A stretch of 64,000 nt of DNA, from NCBI RefSeq assembly GCF_030272615.1, contig NC_081411.1, positions 187,495,449-187,559,448 on the forward strand, given 5' to 3'. The stretch is from Cryptomeria japonica (taxonomy: Eukaryota > Streptophyta > Pinopsida > Cupressales > Cupressaceae). The notes under the pieces were generated by a model. That model saw only the letters and a list, made by a program, of their open reading frames with translations. It was not told the DNA's origin and searched no databases. This document shows positions 22,801-33,197 of this stretch, piece after piece. A program made the translations under genes and the position numbers. Every line of letters begins with the position of its first letter. Position 1 is the stretch's first letter.

Positions 22801-24590
22801 CTTCCTTAATGCTAAAATATCATCTTTAATATTCAAATTAATATTAATCTATAGCATATAGGCTAAACAATAGTTTATAAATAATTGAATTAGAATGTTA
22901 ATTTTAGGAAGTTACATTCTCATACATTAGTTTAATTAATTTGATATGATAAAGTAAAGTCTTTATAAGCCATTGTAATTTAAATTAAAAAAAATTAAAA
23001 AAATCATAAGATTGAATGAATGTATTGAAAAATCAATTTCTAAAAAGCTTCTCCATTGTTCTATATTTCTGCAAGTGGTTGCTGCCATATGCAACATTCA
23101 AGTCCATCATATTGACTACCAAAATCTACGGCCACCAACATACCTACAAACGAATGCAATTTGGCTATGGTACTTTTTTTTTTTTTTTTTTTGTCAATCT
23201 ATTCTTTTATATGAAAGTTGGTATAGTCAATATGTGTTTTTTATATGCCATTTACAAGAGTTGCGCATGAACATCCAATGTCAAGGATTTTATTATTATA
23301 AGTGCATACGGTGAAATGACTTCAGTGATTGGGTACATCAAATATCAAATCTGAGGACCTTTGTATAAGCATGGGGTTTAGTATAATTTTTAATTTTTAA
23401 TAAATGGAGTCAGTCAATATTCAAGCGCAGATGAAAGGTCTCATGTTTGATAAAGTCTTAATTGCCATCATTTTCATAAAGTAGAGATATCTTCTTGTGA
23501 CCAGCAAGAGAATCGAGAAGGTAAGAAGTTAAGAGAGACATAACAAAATCAAATAAAACTTTGTTAAAAGAGGTATGCAGTCCATTTTTTTTGTTAATTT
23601 TTTTTTGTTAAGATGTGTGTGGAAATGTTTCTTCCTAAAAGAAGTAATGATTTTTTATATTTATGATACTTAAATGAAAAACACCAATTTCAATTTGTGT
23701 TTGTTCATGGAATAAGGGGGACTTACATTTCTTGGCAAAACTTGTGGATATTAGTGTAATCTTTGAAATAGGGTGTGATTAGTGGATCTACATTCACTTG
23801 GTTTCTTTTGTACACCAAAGGATGAATTTGTTCTCATAGTATTTAAGAAGGGATATTGACACTTTCAAAGGAAAGTGGACACTTTAAGGAGAGTTGTGCA
23901 TTAGAGGGGGGATTTTAACACACTTAGAGGAGTGATGTAGTTTCAAAGGAGATTTTTTTCTCTCATTTTGCATTGAGGATGAGATAATGTTCTCTCATTT
24001 GTTACAAAAGATTGTAGGTTTGATAGTCAAGATATCCATTGATAGGTTCAATTCAGTGCGTCTTGGATGAGCAAGAAGATTTGGTGGAGGTGCTTGATCA
24101 AGTTTCTAGATGAGCTATTGTTTTCAATTCATGCAATGTTTTGTCTTTTGTCTTTTGTTTGGATTGATGTGATAAGAAGGGTTGTTAGAATTAGTATTAT
24201 GTCTATAGCATATAGGTTAGAAAAGATAACAACAAACTATTGTTAATATATAGATAATCAAGTTAGAATGTTAGTTTTGAGAAATCAAATTCCCATAGGC
24301 TAGTTTAGCTAGTTTGATATGGGAAAATAAATGTTTTATGAGTCATTGCAATGTAAAGAAAAAATCATTAGATTGAATGTATCGGAATCCCCAATCGAAT
24401 TATTTTGTGTTTATTTTTTTGGGTACAAAAATAGTATAATCTGCATATACAATTTGCTTACCATTTCAATACTAAAGAGATTCCACATCTAGTGAACTCT
24501 TCTCCTCAATTATTAGATCATTCTTTTCTATAGATTTTCCATGTGTTAGGATTCCTTGCCTTGCCCCTTGTTGAAGCCCCTATTGTGGTC
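22801..24590. other. AT-rich region with a diverged direct-repeat pair and a T19 tract
   Basis: 22851-23036 and 24199-24400 are similar in the same orientation (shared CTATAGCATATAGG, TTAGAATGTTA, TTTGATATG and ATTAGATTGAATG blocks). A run of 19 T lies at 23174-23192. No coding motif seen. Confidence 0.45.
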
Positions 24591-24599
24591 TAAAAAAAT

Positions 24600-25400
24600 A
24601 ATTTCAATCAATTACATGAAACGAATCTAAATAATATAAAATTACTGCTATAACTTACAAGGGCTTGGATATCAATTGTCAAGAAAAATCTCCAGGAAAC
24701 TCATTGATTTGCAACCTTGGGAGTGAATTTGGGGGTAAATACAATTTTATAATAACTCCTCTAATTCTCTTTGAAATTATCTCAAATCTAGAATATATCA
24801 CCTTCAACATGTGCTTAATCAACCCTTTAAATATAGAAAAAAAACAATATTTATAGGTTTGAGACTGAATTTGGTGGACACCCTAATTTCTCACAATAAC
24901 TTCAAAGTTTCTTTAAATGACCTCAAATATGGATTGTAACAACTTCAATATGTCATTAATCAGCCTCTCAAAAATAAAAAATATAAAAAGATTCGCTAAA
25001 TCAAGAGAGATATGTGCTTCACAATTCGACCTCTTGAATAATTTTGTTTGCTTTGTTTCTTGTCGTATAAATGCCAAGATTATGTTCTAATATCACTTGT
25101 AATGGAATAATTTTCATATGAAAAAAATCTAATAGGGAAATATGCTACAAAAACATGATAATACTCGAGAATACTAAGCCACTTCTAGGGGGCTAACCTC
25201 TAAATTCTCTAACAAAAATACAATTTGCAATATGGTTATAAACTAACCACTAACTCCTATACATATCATATGTATGCCTTAGTTGGCACCCAAGATGACT
25301 TAACTACCTATTTAAAATTATATAAATGATCATATAACTTAATTAAGAGTTATGATAGTCATAAGTTGACTATAGATACCTCGATACAATCAACATCTTA
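24600..25400 (-). repeat. Old copia LTR and PBS remnant
   Basis: Around 25078-25100 the minus strand reads ACAAGTGATATTAGAACATA, a decayed LTR end plus PBS of the TGGTATCAGAAC type. The following GATTATGTTCTAATATC... block and flanks to about 25330 match 44650-45070 in the same orientation, where the same PBS-like site recurs. Two diverged members of one old family. Confidence 0.4.
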
Positions 25401-26149
25401 CGGGCATATCAAATGTTAATAGAAGGCCTACGAGCTTTAGGGCATACCAATGTTTACTTTTTGAAGTCTTTGATAGGCAATGACAATGTGTCTTTTGATC
25501 ATCTTAGGGATGCGTAGTCCTCTTTGATGGTTGGGTTTCTTTTTAAAAATTAAGAATTTAAATAAAATAAATTGAAAAGTAGGCCTCAATTTGAGAGCTT
25601 GATTTTTGTTGTTTAATTATTAGTTTATACTTTGTACTTGTATTTGATGATGATGATGGATTGTCATAAGTGTAACTTAAAATTAGAGCAATGGTACTTG
25701 AATTTCAATTTTGAAGTTTCAACTCTTTGTAACAATGTAAGAGGCTAATGTCATTCAATTTTGAATTATGTATGTTATTTGATCCTATATTTTTCAATAT
25801 TCTTTTTTTTTTAATTTATTTATCATTTCCAAAATTTAGAAAAAAAACTCACCATCCAAAAAACCGAAGAGAGTCGTTAAATATTTCTTCTGATATGAAT
25901 TTGTGTGGTTGCATAGGCTATGACATGTACAACCAACTTGATTTTGGTGTGAAGAAAGGAGACGAGTGTCAAATAGGTAGTACACTAATGTTTGGCCATA
26001 AACATTGGTACCAAATCAAAAAGCTATTAAATCAAATACAAAATGGCTAGGACTAAATGAAGTAGGTAGTTATGATCACTATAATGATTCCAACAATCAC
26101 AAGGGAGGTTGATGTAGATGAATAGAAAATTTAATGTAAAAATTATATT
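25401..26149. other. Unassigned AT-rich sequence
   Basis: A 100-codon ORF at 25748-26050 (plus) has no recognisable motif and low-complexity composition; I do not call it a gene. Confidence 0.4.
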
Positions 26150-26159
26150 AATCGTGTTA

Positions 26160-26840
26160 AAATTTTCATGGATCAATTAGGAGTCAAACCTAGAATCTCA
26201 CATTTGCTATTGGGGTGCTCTATCATTAAGCTACTAGCCCTCTTGGTGACCAGTACATCTTTTGTTCAACATTTTCATTTTCCAACACTAACTGTTGAAC
26301 CATAGTGTAGATTCTTGGGGATCTTAACTTAGCTTGGCTCTAATACTATGTTAAAATTTGCATGGTCCAATAAGGATTTGAACCTAGGACCTCTCATTTT
26401 CTATTGGGGTACCCTACCCCTAAGGTCTATCTTTGGTTTGGGCATGGCTCAACTTCCAACAATATTTAAGGCACACTATAGCTTATTGTGGTTCCAAGCT
26501 AGTCCATGAGAAATTTAACATAGTATGAAAGCCCAAGTCAGCAAAACTAAGATCATCAAGCACTTACAATATGGCTCAAGGAGGGGTGCTATAAAATGAG
26601 CACTTACAAATGAGAGGTTATAGGTTCAACTCCTATCTGATTCATGAAAAGTTTAACAAATGTAGTAGTCTAATGGAAGAATTGAGATTCTCAAGTGTGA
26701 GTAATATAAACCTTCTTTAATAGGAATTGAAAGACCTAATATAGGTAAGATGATCTAGTAGTTGAGCACCCTAATTTCACAGTTCTCAAAATCCCATGTG
26801 AAAATTTCAAACCTCCTAATTTTTTACAACAGCTTACTTG
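26160..26840. repeat. Cluster of tRNA-like (SINE-like) modules in both orientations
   Basis: Four modules look like decayed tRNA heads. On the minus strand around 26178-26243 and 26371-26425: GGTTTGACTCC and GGTTCAAATCC (box B-like), preceded in the first by TAGCTTAATGATAGAGC (box A-like). On the plus strand around 26585-26640: ATAGG-TTCAACT-CCTAT, a 5-bp stem with a 7-base loop exactly like a T arm. A weaker module is at 26745-26815 (plus). Two opposed TTAACATAGTAT(T/G)A(G/A)AGCC sequences (26333-26366 and 26512-26537) resemble an LTR end plus PBS, so an LTR-derived origin is an alternative. Confidence 0.45.
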
Positions 26841-28609
26841 GCAAGTCCCCTACTTATAACTAAGGTTTTAGGGCCACACCAACACGCTTTATGTTGAGGT
26901 GTCCAAAAAGGCTAAAAAAAACATTAGATTGTTAGTTGTGCACTAAGTCATATTTTATTGGTGTGCTGATGTGGCATCATGTGACTTATTGCTTTTTAGA
27001 TCTAAGAATACATTTCATTTAATTATGGGTACTCATCATCAACACTAACAACTTTAAGTTACAACTATTAGTACAATATTATTAAAAATATTAGACATTA
27101 AATCAACAAATACTATTACAATTATTGTAATATGCTCAACTAAAGAATCATTTCCTTACTACATCATAAAGGAAAAGACAAATTAGTGATCTAGATAGAA
27201 GATCTTACCTGAATAGAATAGTCTAATATAACCCTTTTAAAGTCAACTAATAATAATAATAATAATAGATAAATAAATAAAAATAATTCATGGAAGTCGG
27301 TAATATTTTGAATCCTCGAGAGGAGGAAAAATATGGGTAATGCCTCAACTTTGTCAAGGGAGAGGAGACGCTAATAAAGTGGAGTAAAATAGTATTTTGA
27401 TGTCTGTGGCATACACCCATTCAAATTTTGCTGGTATGCTTTGCAAAAAGGTATCATTATAGCATACCATTTAACTCAAGCAAATCCAAGCATCAGAGAG
27501 GTATCATTATAGCATACCATTTAACTCAAGCAAATCCAAGCATCTCGCTATCATGTGTTCGTCAAAGATGCATTACGAGTATGTATGCTTGTTCACATTA
27601 TGTTATACCCTATGAAATGATGTTTACTTGTGCCGTGTGTAGTAGACTATTCGATGCGCCACCCTTTCCCTAAAATACTGCCGAGCTTGGAACCTGAAAA
27701 ACTATATGAAGTACTGATCTCACCAGCGCTCAGGTTTGACCAAAAGGCCATTGGGGTAAGTCAATCTTGTGAAAATGGAAAATAAATTAATAATATGGGA
27801 TGTGTATAATAGACACCAGACCAATATGGACTCTTTTGTATTTGGCCAACTAAAACCATGTACTTATCAAACACAAATAATATCCGTAATTTACCATAAA
27901 CTGTTTATCTTAAATATGCACATTTACAATATTTTCAGCCACCATTCCAGAAGTTTTAGGAATACTGGTGAGCATTTTCAAGAGAGATCTTAATGAGTTT
28001 CAAGTTTCAACAGATACAACATGTTTATCATGATTTCCATTTTATCAAAAATGATCTGGATTCTGCAATTTGTAATCACATATTTCAAACGGTCAAATGA
28101 CAAGCACATAAGTAAATCTACAGAGGTAACTCTGGGAAAGGGTACACTATATAACTCATCAAAGAATGCTAAGAAAGAATTTTAAAAATGTGGTCAAGAA
28201 AAAGGGAATCTATTCTGAACAAATAGTAATTATTGTCCACTTGAATTACTGTTTTTACAGTCCAATCATGGAGGGAATATACAAAACCTTTTCGATGATG
28301 GAAGATTTATATATAATAAAGCTCATAGTTGGCAGTCAACCATATCTCTTTCCTTCATCCTTGACAATGTGATATATGGAGATATGGCCTAGCGGAAATG
28401 AATTTCAGAACAACTTGTTAGTTATTAAAAATAGTTGAAGTATTCCAATGTTCGTTTGATCAGCAACTATTGATGTAAGAAGCAAGACGGTTCATTGCCA
28501 GCAATAACTCTAGCCACAAAATCAAGATGGAAGTTGTCACGGGATTCCATGCAATAACTTTGGAAACATGTGGACTGTTGCTTATTTCAGCTAACATGAT
28601 AGACGGACC
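26841..28609. other. Intergenic sequence with short repeats
   Basis: Includes a TAA/AAAT microsatellite at about 27248-27290 and a 50-bp tandem duplication. No gene recognised. Confidence 0.45.
27449..27544. repeat. Perfect tandem duplication, period 50
   Basis: A 46-base segment starting AGGTATCATTATAGCATACC is repeated identically at 27449-27494 and 27499-27544, separated by AGAG. Confidence 0.9.
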
Positions 28610-28705
28610 CCACCAGAATACTATTCTCCCTTGAAGAGAATGGAAGAAATTGACGTGTCTCTCAAAAATGATACCCTTCCCCACTCTCAGTTTTTTAGGG
28701 ACCTC
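28610..28705 (-). pseudogene. Degenerate DYW-domain tail
   Basis: On the minus strand the sequence encodes PKKLRVG, then after a few residues ERHVNFFHSLQGRIVFWW. The DYW family ends with KNLRVCGDCH, a stretch of about 20 residues, then RDANRFHHFKDG..CSCGDYW. The order and the R-x-x-N-x-F-H-x4-G spacing match, but the central segment with the zinc-binding CxxC is deleted and the CSCGDYW end is lost. Nucleotides near the end (GTATTCTGGTGGGG) also resemble the usual codons for C-S-C-G-D. It lies 466 bp downstream of the PPR stop, on the same strand. It has no independent function. Confidence 0.5.
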
Positions 28706-28735
28706 GTTTCTGCAATCTAACTCAAAATTTTGCAT

Positions 28736-29170
28736 CAGGATGGATCACAGAGAGATCTAAAATATTGATTGAAAAATTTTCGTTTAATTTTTTATAGAGG
28801 ATTTTATATCATTCACAAAGTCGTGTAGCTATCTGGTATGGGAACACAAGCCTTTAGACTGAAATCTTTTTGACTAAGAGGCAAAGACTGAGAGGTATCC
28901 ATTCCACCAAATTCGCTACGCCTGGTGCATGTATGATATCAGAGCCTAACACTCAACAAGACTTATCCTGATAAAATTATTAAGAACCATATTGACTATC
29001 GCACAATTTTTACCAGAAACATTCCAATCATATTCATCTATGATCAGTGCTCGAGGTCAACTTTATGAAAGATACTTTTGGTTAATTTAATAAATATTCA
29101 AGAAAGGATACTCAAAAGAGCGATAACAATGGCAATTTACTCACTAACAAGGCAGAGATTGCTGAATCTA
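28736..29170 (-). other. Presumed 3' UTR or spacer after the PPR gene
   Basis: No HSEKLA-like or other DYW motif could be read here in any minus-strand frame. It may be 3' UTR or an insertion that separated the DYW tail. Confidence 0.4.
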
Positions 29171-31192
29171 TTACTGTTCAAAATCAAGCAGCATAGAGGT
29201 CATGTCGGGTGCATATCCTTCCTTCTTCATCTGCTCTGTAAGTTCCTTTAGCTTTGCATAGATCTCCTTTGTTTGCGGATGTTTTCTGTCTTCTACAGTA
29301 AAAACATGAACTCTGTTTTTCACCTCAATCCAGCTTACACCTGGCTCCTTTCTCACTCCCCTGTCTTTCATCAGTTTTCTCACATCTGCAGCATGATCCC
29401 ACCTCCCTGCTTCAGCATATATGTTTGACAGCAACACATAAGTTCCAGGGTCCTGTGGTTTTATCTTCCAAATACAATCTGCAACATGCTTTCCTAGCCG
29501 AATATTACCATGGTTTCTGCAGGCACCGAGCAATGTGCGCCAAGCCACAAAATCGGGTTCAAATGGCATATGGTTAATAAGTTCTTCTGCCTTATCCAGA
29601 TGTCCAGTACGTCCAAGTAGCCCAATCATACAGGTGTAATGCTCCATGTGAGGTGCAATACCATGATTAGTCATGTAATTGAAGTAGAAGCGTCCTTCAC
29701 TGACAAGGCCTTCACGACAGCAAGCAGATAGGACAGCAACAAAGGTAATGTGATTGGGTACCACATTTGCCTGTTGCATTTGCTCAAAGAGTTGGATGGC
29801 TTCTTTGCCATATCCATGATGGGCATGGCCTGCAATGATAGAATTCCAAGAAACAACATCAAGCTGAGTCATTTCGTCAAAAGCTTTGCGTCCTTTCACT
29901 ATGCTTCCACTTTTAGCATACATGTCAACAAGAGCATTTCCTACCAGTATGTGAGACAGAAATCCAGTTTTCAAGCTGTGATTGTGGAGTTGCTTCCCAT
30001 GTTCGAGAGCTGCAAGTGCTCCACATACACTAAGAACAATGGAAAAGGTGTACTCATCAGCCTTCGTCCCCGCTGAAAGCATTTCAGGGAAGAGTTTCAG
30101 AGTTTTCTCAGCATTGCCATGTTGAGCGTACCCTGCAATCATAGCTGTCCATGACACAACATTTCGCTCCGACATTCCATTAAACACTCTGTGTCCACCC
30201 TCTAGACTCCCACACTTAACATACATATCAACAAGGGCAGTTCCCACAACAACATTGGAATCAAATTGAGTTTTTAGAGAGCGACAGTGGAGTTGCTTAC
30301 CCAGTTCAAATGCTTCGAGATTTGCACATACTCCCACAACTGTGGCCAAGGTGGTACAGTCCCAATCCAAATCTTCTTTTTTCATGTACCCAAAGAATTC
30401 TAGAGCCTCTTCATACAACCCACCTCGGGCATATCCTGTAATCATAGAATTCCATGAAACTAAATTTCGGTTAATCATTTTGTCAAATAGATGGCGTGCG
30501 TTCTTAAACCTTCCACATTTGCCATACAAGTCAATAAGTGCATTTCCCACAAAAGAACTGGACTGGCATCCAATTTTTATAATGTATGCAAAAAACTGAT
30601 TTCCTACCTCTAGAGCTTCTACGCATGAGCATGCCTTTAAAACGCTTGAAAAAACAAATTCATTTGGGTGTATGCCAGACCGTTGCATGGCAGAAAATAG
30701 CTTCAAGGCCTCTTTAAACTGCCTCGTCTGAACATATGCTGCAGTCATTGAAGCCCATGAGAATGCATTTCTATCAGACATTTTGTCGAACACTTGGCAT
30801 GCACCTGTCAAACTTCCACATTTTGCATACATATTAATAAGGCTATTTTGAGCAAATACTTCTTGGTTATGGCCAGCTTTGATCATGTGGGAATGAACAA
30901 TTTTTCCATCTTCCAAAGATTTCATGCTTATACAATCTTGCAATAAGGTATAATATGTATAGGAACCTGCCAGAGTGCTTCCTTGGTTTATAAAATTTTG
31001 CGGTTCATTCCGTTTTTCGTGCTTACAAGAGCTGCTAACATCTTGAGAAAATTCAATAATTCCTTTCTGTTCAAACTGTCCAGCTAACCTAGCATTACAA
31101 ACATTGCAGTTCAATAATTTTGATCTGATAATGTGCTGGTGCGAATGGTTTCCCAATGAATTCAGTGTCCTACGAGAAAGTCTTTCCAACAT
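29171..31192 (-). CDS. PLS-class pentatricopeptide repeat protein, E/E+ type (673 aa)
   Basis: Intact intron-less ORF from ATG at 31192. Residues 1-60 are rich in Arg, Ser, Leu and Asn with few acids, fitting an organelle targeting peptide. PPR motifs run from about 80 to 545, with the usual signatures NSLINMYAKCGSL, NALIDLYGKCGRF, TALVDMYVKCGSL, NALVDMYAKSGSI and VVSWNSMITGYARGG. Residues about 548-613 form the E motifs (AWRTLLGACRNHGN, YVLLSNIYAEAGRW). The PG box follows (EPGVSWIEVKNRVHVF, about 616-631), then the protein ends at MLLDFEQ (673), just before the catalytic HxE part of a DYW domain. Such proteins bind organelle RNA in a sequence-specific way, often for C-to-U editing, with the deaminase supplied by DYW in cis or trans (family knowledge). 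The target RNA is unknown. A degenerate DYW tail downstream suggests that the domain was lost. Confidence 0.92.
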   Translation of the reverse strand: MLERLSRRTLNSLGNHSHQHIIRSKLLNCNVCNARLAGQFEQKGIIEFSQDVSSSCKHEKRNEPQNFINQGSTLAGSYTYYTLLQDCISMKSLEDGKIVHSHMIKAGHNQEVFAQNSLINMYAKCGSLTGACQVFDKMSDRNAFSWASMTAAYVQTRQFKEALKLFSAMQRSGIHPNEFVFSSVLKACSCVEALEVGNQFFAYIIKIGCQSSSFVGNALIDLYGKCGRFKNARHLFDKMINRNLVSWNSMITGYARGGLYEEALEFFGYMKKEDLDWDCTTLATVVGVCANLEAFELGKQLHCRSLKTQFDSNVVVGTALVDMYVKCGSLEGGHRVFNGMSERNVVSWTAMIAGYAQHGNAEKTLKLFPEMLSAGTKADEYTFSIVLSVCGALAALEHGKQLHNHSLKTGFLSHILVGNALVDMYAKSGSIVKGRKAFDEMTQLDVVSWNSIIAGHAHHGYGKEAIQLFEQMQQANVVPNHITFVAVLSACCREGLVSEGRFYFNYMTNHGIAPHMEHYTCMIGLLGRTGHLDKAEELINHMPFEPDFVAWRTLLGACRNHGNIRLGKHVADCIWKIKPQDPGTYVLLSNIYAEAGRWDHAADVRKLMKDRGVRKEPGVSWIEVKNRVHVFTVEDRKHPQTKEIYAKLKELTEQMKKEGYAPDMTSMLLDFEQ

Positions 31193-32160
31193 GAAATTGA
31201 AGTGAGCTGTTTTCTGTTTTTCCCTGTATGTTGCATTTCAGGTATAACGATGAGGAGCTGTGCAAACAACCCAATCTGGGAATTTTTCTAAGAGCTCAGT
31301 AAGAGATCATAACAAGACCATGAGCGCATTTCCACACACAAGTAGGATGCACATTTTCACAGAATGTATCAATTAACTGAGTTTCTTTATACACGATTCT
31401 AAACCAGTTTTATGGTAATTTTTGTTGTAAATGGTGGTTTTGGCTATGGGGTAGATAGAATGTACAATTATAAATGTCATTATGGGACTGGTGTGTTCTA
31501 TCCTCTTCATAGATAGTGCCACAAATGATAGAGAGCGTGGCATTCAAACTAGCAAGAATGTTAGTTAGGAGGATTACAATGAGGATCTACATTTTATCAT
31601 ATGTATTAATTAATGGATTATTTTCTTTTCGTATGATTTTAAAGTAGTTTTATGAGAATTTTTGTTACAAATAATAGAGACTAGAAAATATGGCATCCAA
31701 ATTAGTAAGAAAGTTTGTATATGGTAATTATTTTTAAATAATACATTAATTTAATAATTGATGTTGATTTTATTTGTCAATGTTCTGAGAATTATAATGT
31801 TATATCATATTATGTTATATGCTTTCAAGTTTGATAAAATGCTTCTAAATAGAAATAAGCATTCTTTCATTTTTCATTCCCACATTGAATTTCCTCAAAA
31901 TCTTCAAATATGGTGCATGCAAAGTAAGTTTATTCAAGTTACAATTATAAAAGAATGGAAATGAGAGAAAATAGGAGAAACTTTAAGAAACAAATCCTCC
32001 TTCAATTTGAAATTCAAGTATAATTGTATGATCTCTATAATGTGATGCCTAACCTTCAAAAATCATCAAAATTCATGCAACATTTCAAACCAAAGATTAA
32101 AAAGGGAAAAAAGGAGAAAGAGTGTGAGTTGAATTCTAGTTATAATTCAATAATTTTCTG
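31193..32160. other. Upstream region of the PPR gene
   Basis: Contains a diverged direct duplication (about 31358-31570 and 31590-31720, sharing GTAT(C/T)AATTAA, CAGTTTTATG or TAGTTTTATG and ATTTTTGTT blocks). No other gene seen. Confidence 0.45.
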
Positions 32161-32353
32161 AATGTGCTTCTAGATTTGATTGTGTGAGTTTTTTTGGCAT
32201 CAACATTTCGGATCACACTCCATGATCCATCATCAGGATGATTGTGTGAGATTTTCTCCTTATGCTCTCTTATCATTCCGATGATGGATCATGGAGTGTG
32301 ATCCAAAATGTTGATGCCAAAAAAACTCACATGATCAAATCTAGAAGCACATT
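32161..32353. repeat. Foldback hairpin, arms about 73 bp, loop about 46 bp
   Basis: Arm 1 at 32161-32234 (AATGTGCTTCTAGATTTGAT ... CATGATCCATCATC) and arm 2 at 32281-32353 are reverse complements with only a few mismatches (for example TTGTG against CATGTG, TTTCGG against TTTTGG). No coding content. It could be a foldback or MITE-type transposon, or a source of hairpin small RNA. Confidence 0.85.
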
Positions 32354-33192
32354 TAGATAGTCTTATGGATCATGGAAATATACTTAGTTTAATTCAATAA
32401 TTGTCAATTTGGACCTCCCCTCAAGGATACAAATTTAAACTCAAGATTTTATTCCAAGATGAAATTCATACCCAAACGCATGAGATTAATAAATTCCCAT
32501 GTTAAAAAGGGAATTCTTCCAAAGAACTAGTCAATTTAACATGTGAAATTGAATTGAACACAACTAAGTTCATGGATTGAGAAACTAATCGTGAATCAAG
32601 GAGGGAACCGTGTAAATGTCGAGTTCATTCTTAGATAACCAAAACCATAATGCAAGCAGTCATGACACCACAAATTGATGAACTTGGTCTTGCATATCAA
32701 AAGTAATCTTCCACGTGTAGGATACCCAAACTTGGTGGGAAATATATTTATATTTAAGCATTCTAGAAATAAAATTTGAGCTATTCACCAAACACTTGAT
32801 AGACAAGAAAAGAAAGAAAACACAAACAATTATATATAAAAAAAAATTCTTGTAATGGGATAAAATGAAAGAATAAAAAAGGAAATGTAAAAATATCAAA
32901 TCGTACTTCAAGTCCTACCATTCCCTCTAATTGAGCAAGCAAGAATAATGTAGATTAAAATAAAAAAATAAAAAATAGTACAAACCTATGATGAATGAAT
33001 GTGCTCTTCATGTGTCTAGATGTCAAGTTGCTCATATGGAGTCTTCAATGTGTTACATGTATTTTCATAAGAATTTTTTTCTATTTTAGTTGAGGAGGAT
33101 GATGAATCTATAAAATTAGGATGAGAGAAATGGAGGGTTGAGACTCATTTAAAATTATTGGCTTGGATCAAATGAGAAGATTTTGTTTTGGG
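32354..33192. other. Unassigned intergenic sequence
   Basis: AT-rich, no recognised motif. Confidence 0.4.
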
Positions 33193-33197
33193 ATTAG

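Noticed and set aside
25748..26050. 100-codon ORF as a small gene
   Set aside because: No motif, low-complexity start, no supporting context.
26178..26243. A functional tRNA gene
   Set aside because: Box A and B are recognisable but the acceptor and anticodon stems do not form, and several diverged copies lie side by side.
28460..28735. 91-codon ORF as a separate gene
   Set aside because: Only residues about 12-42 have family resemblance (DYW tail); the rest has none.
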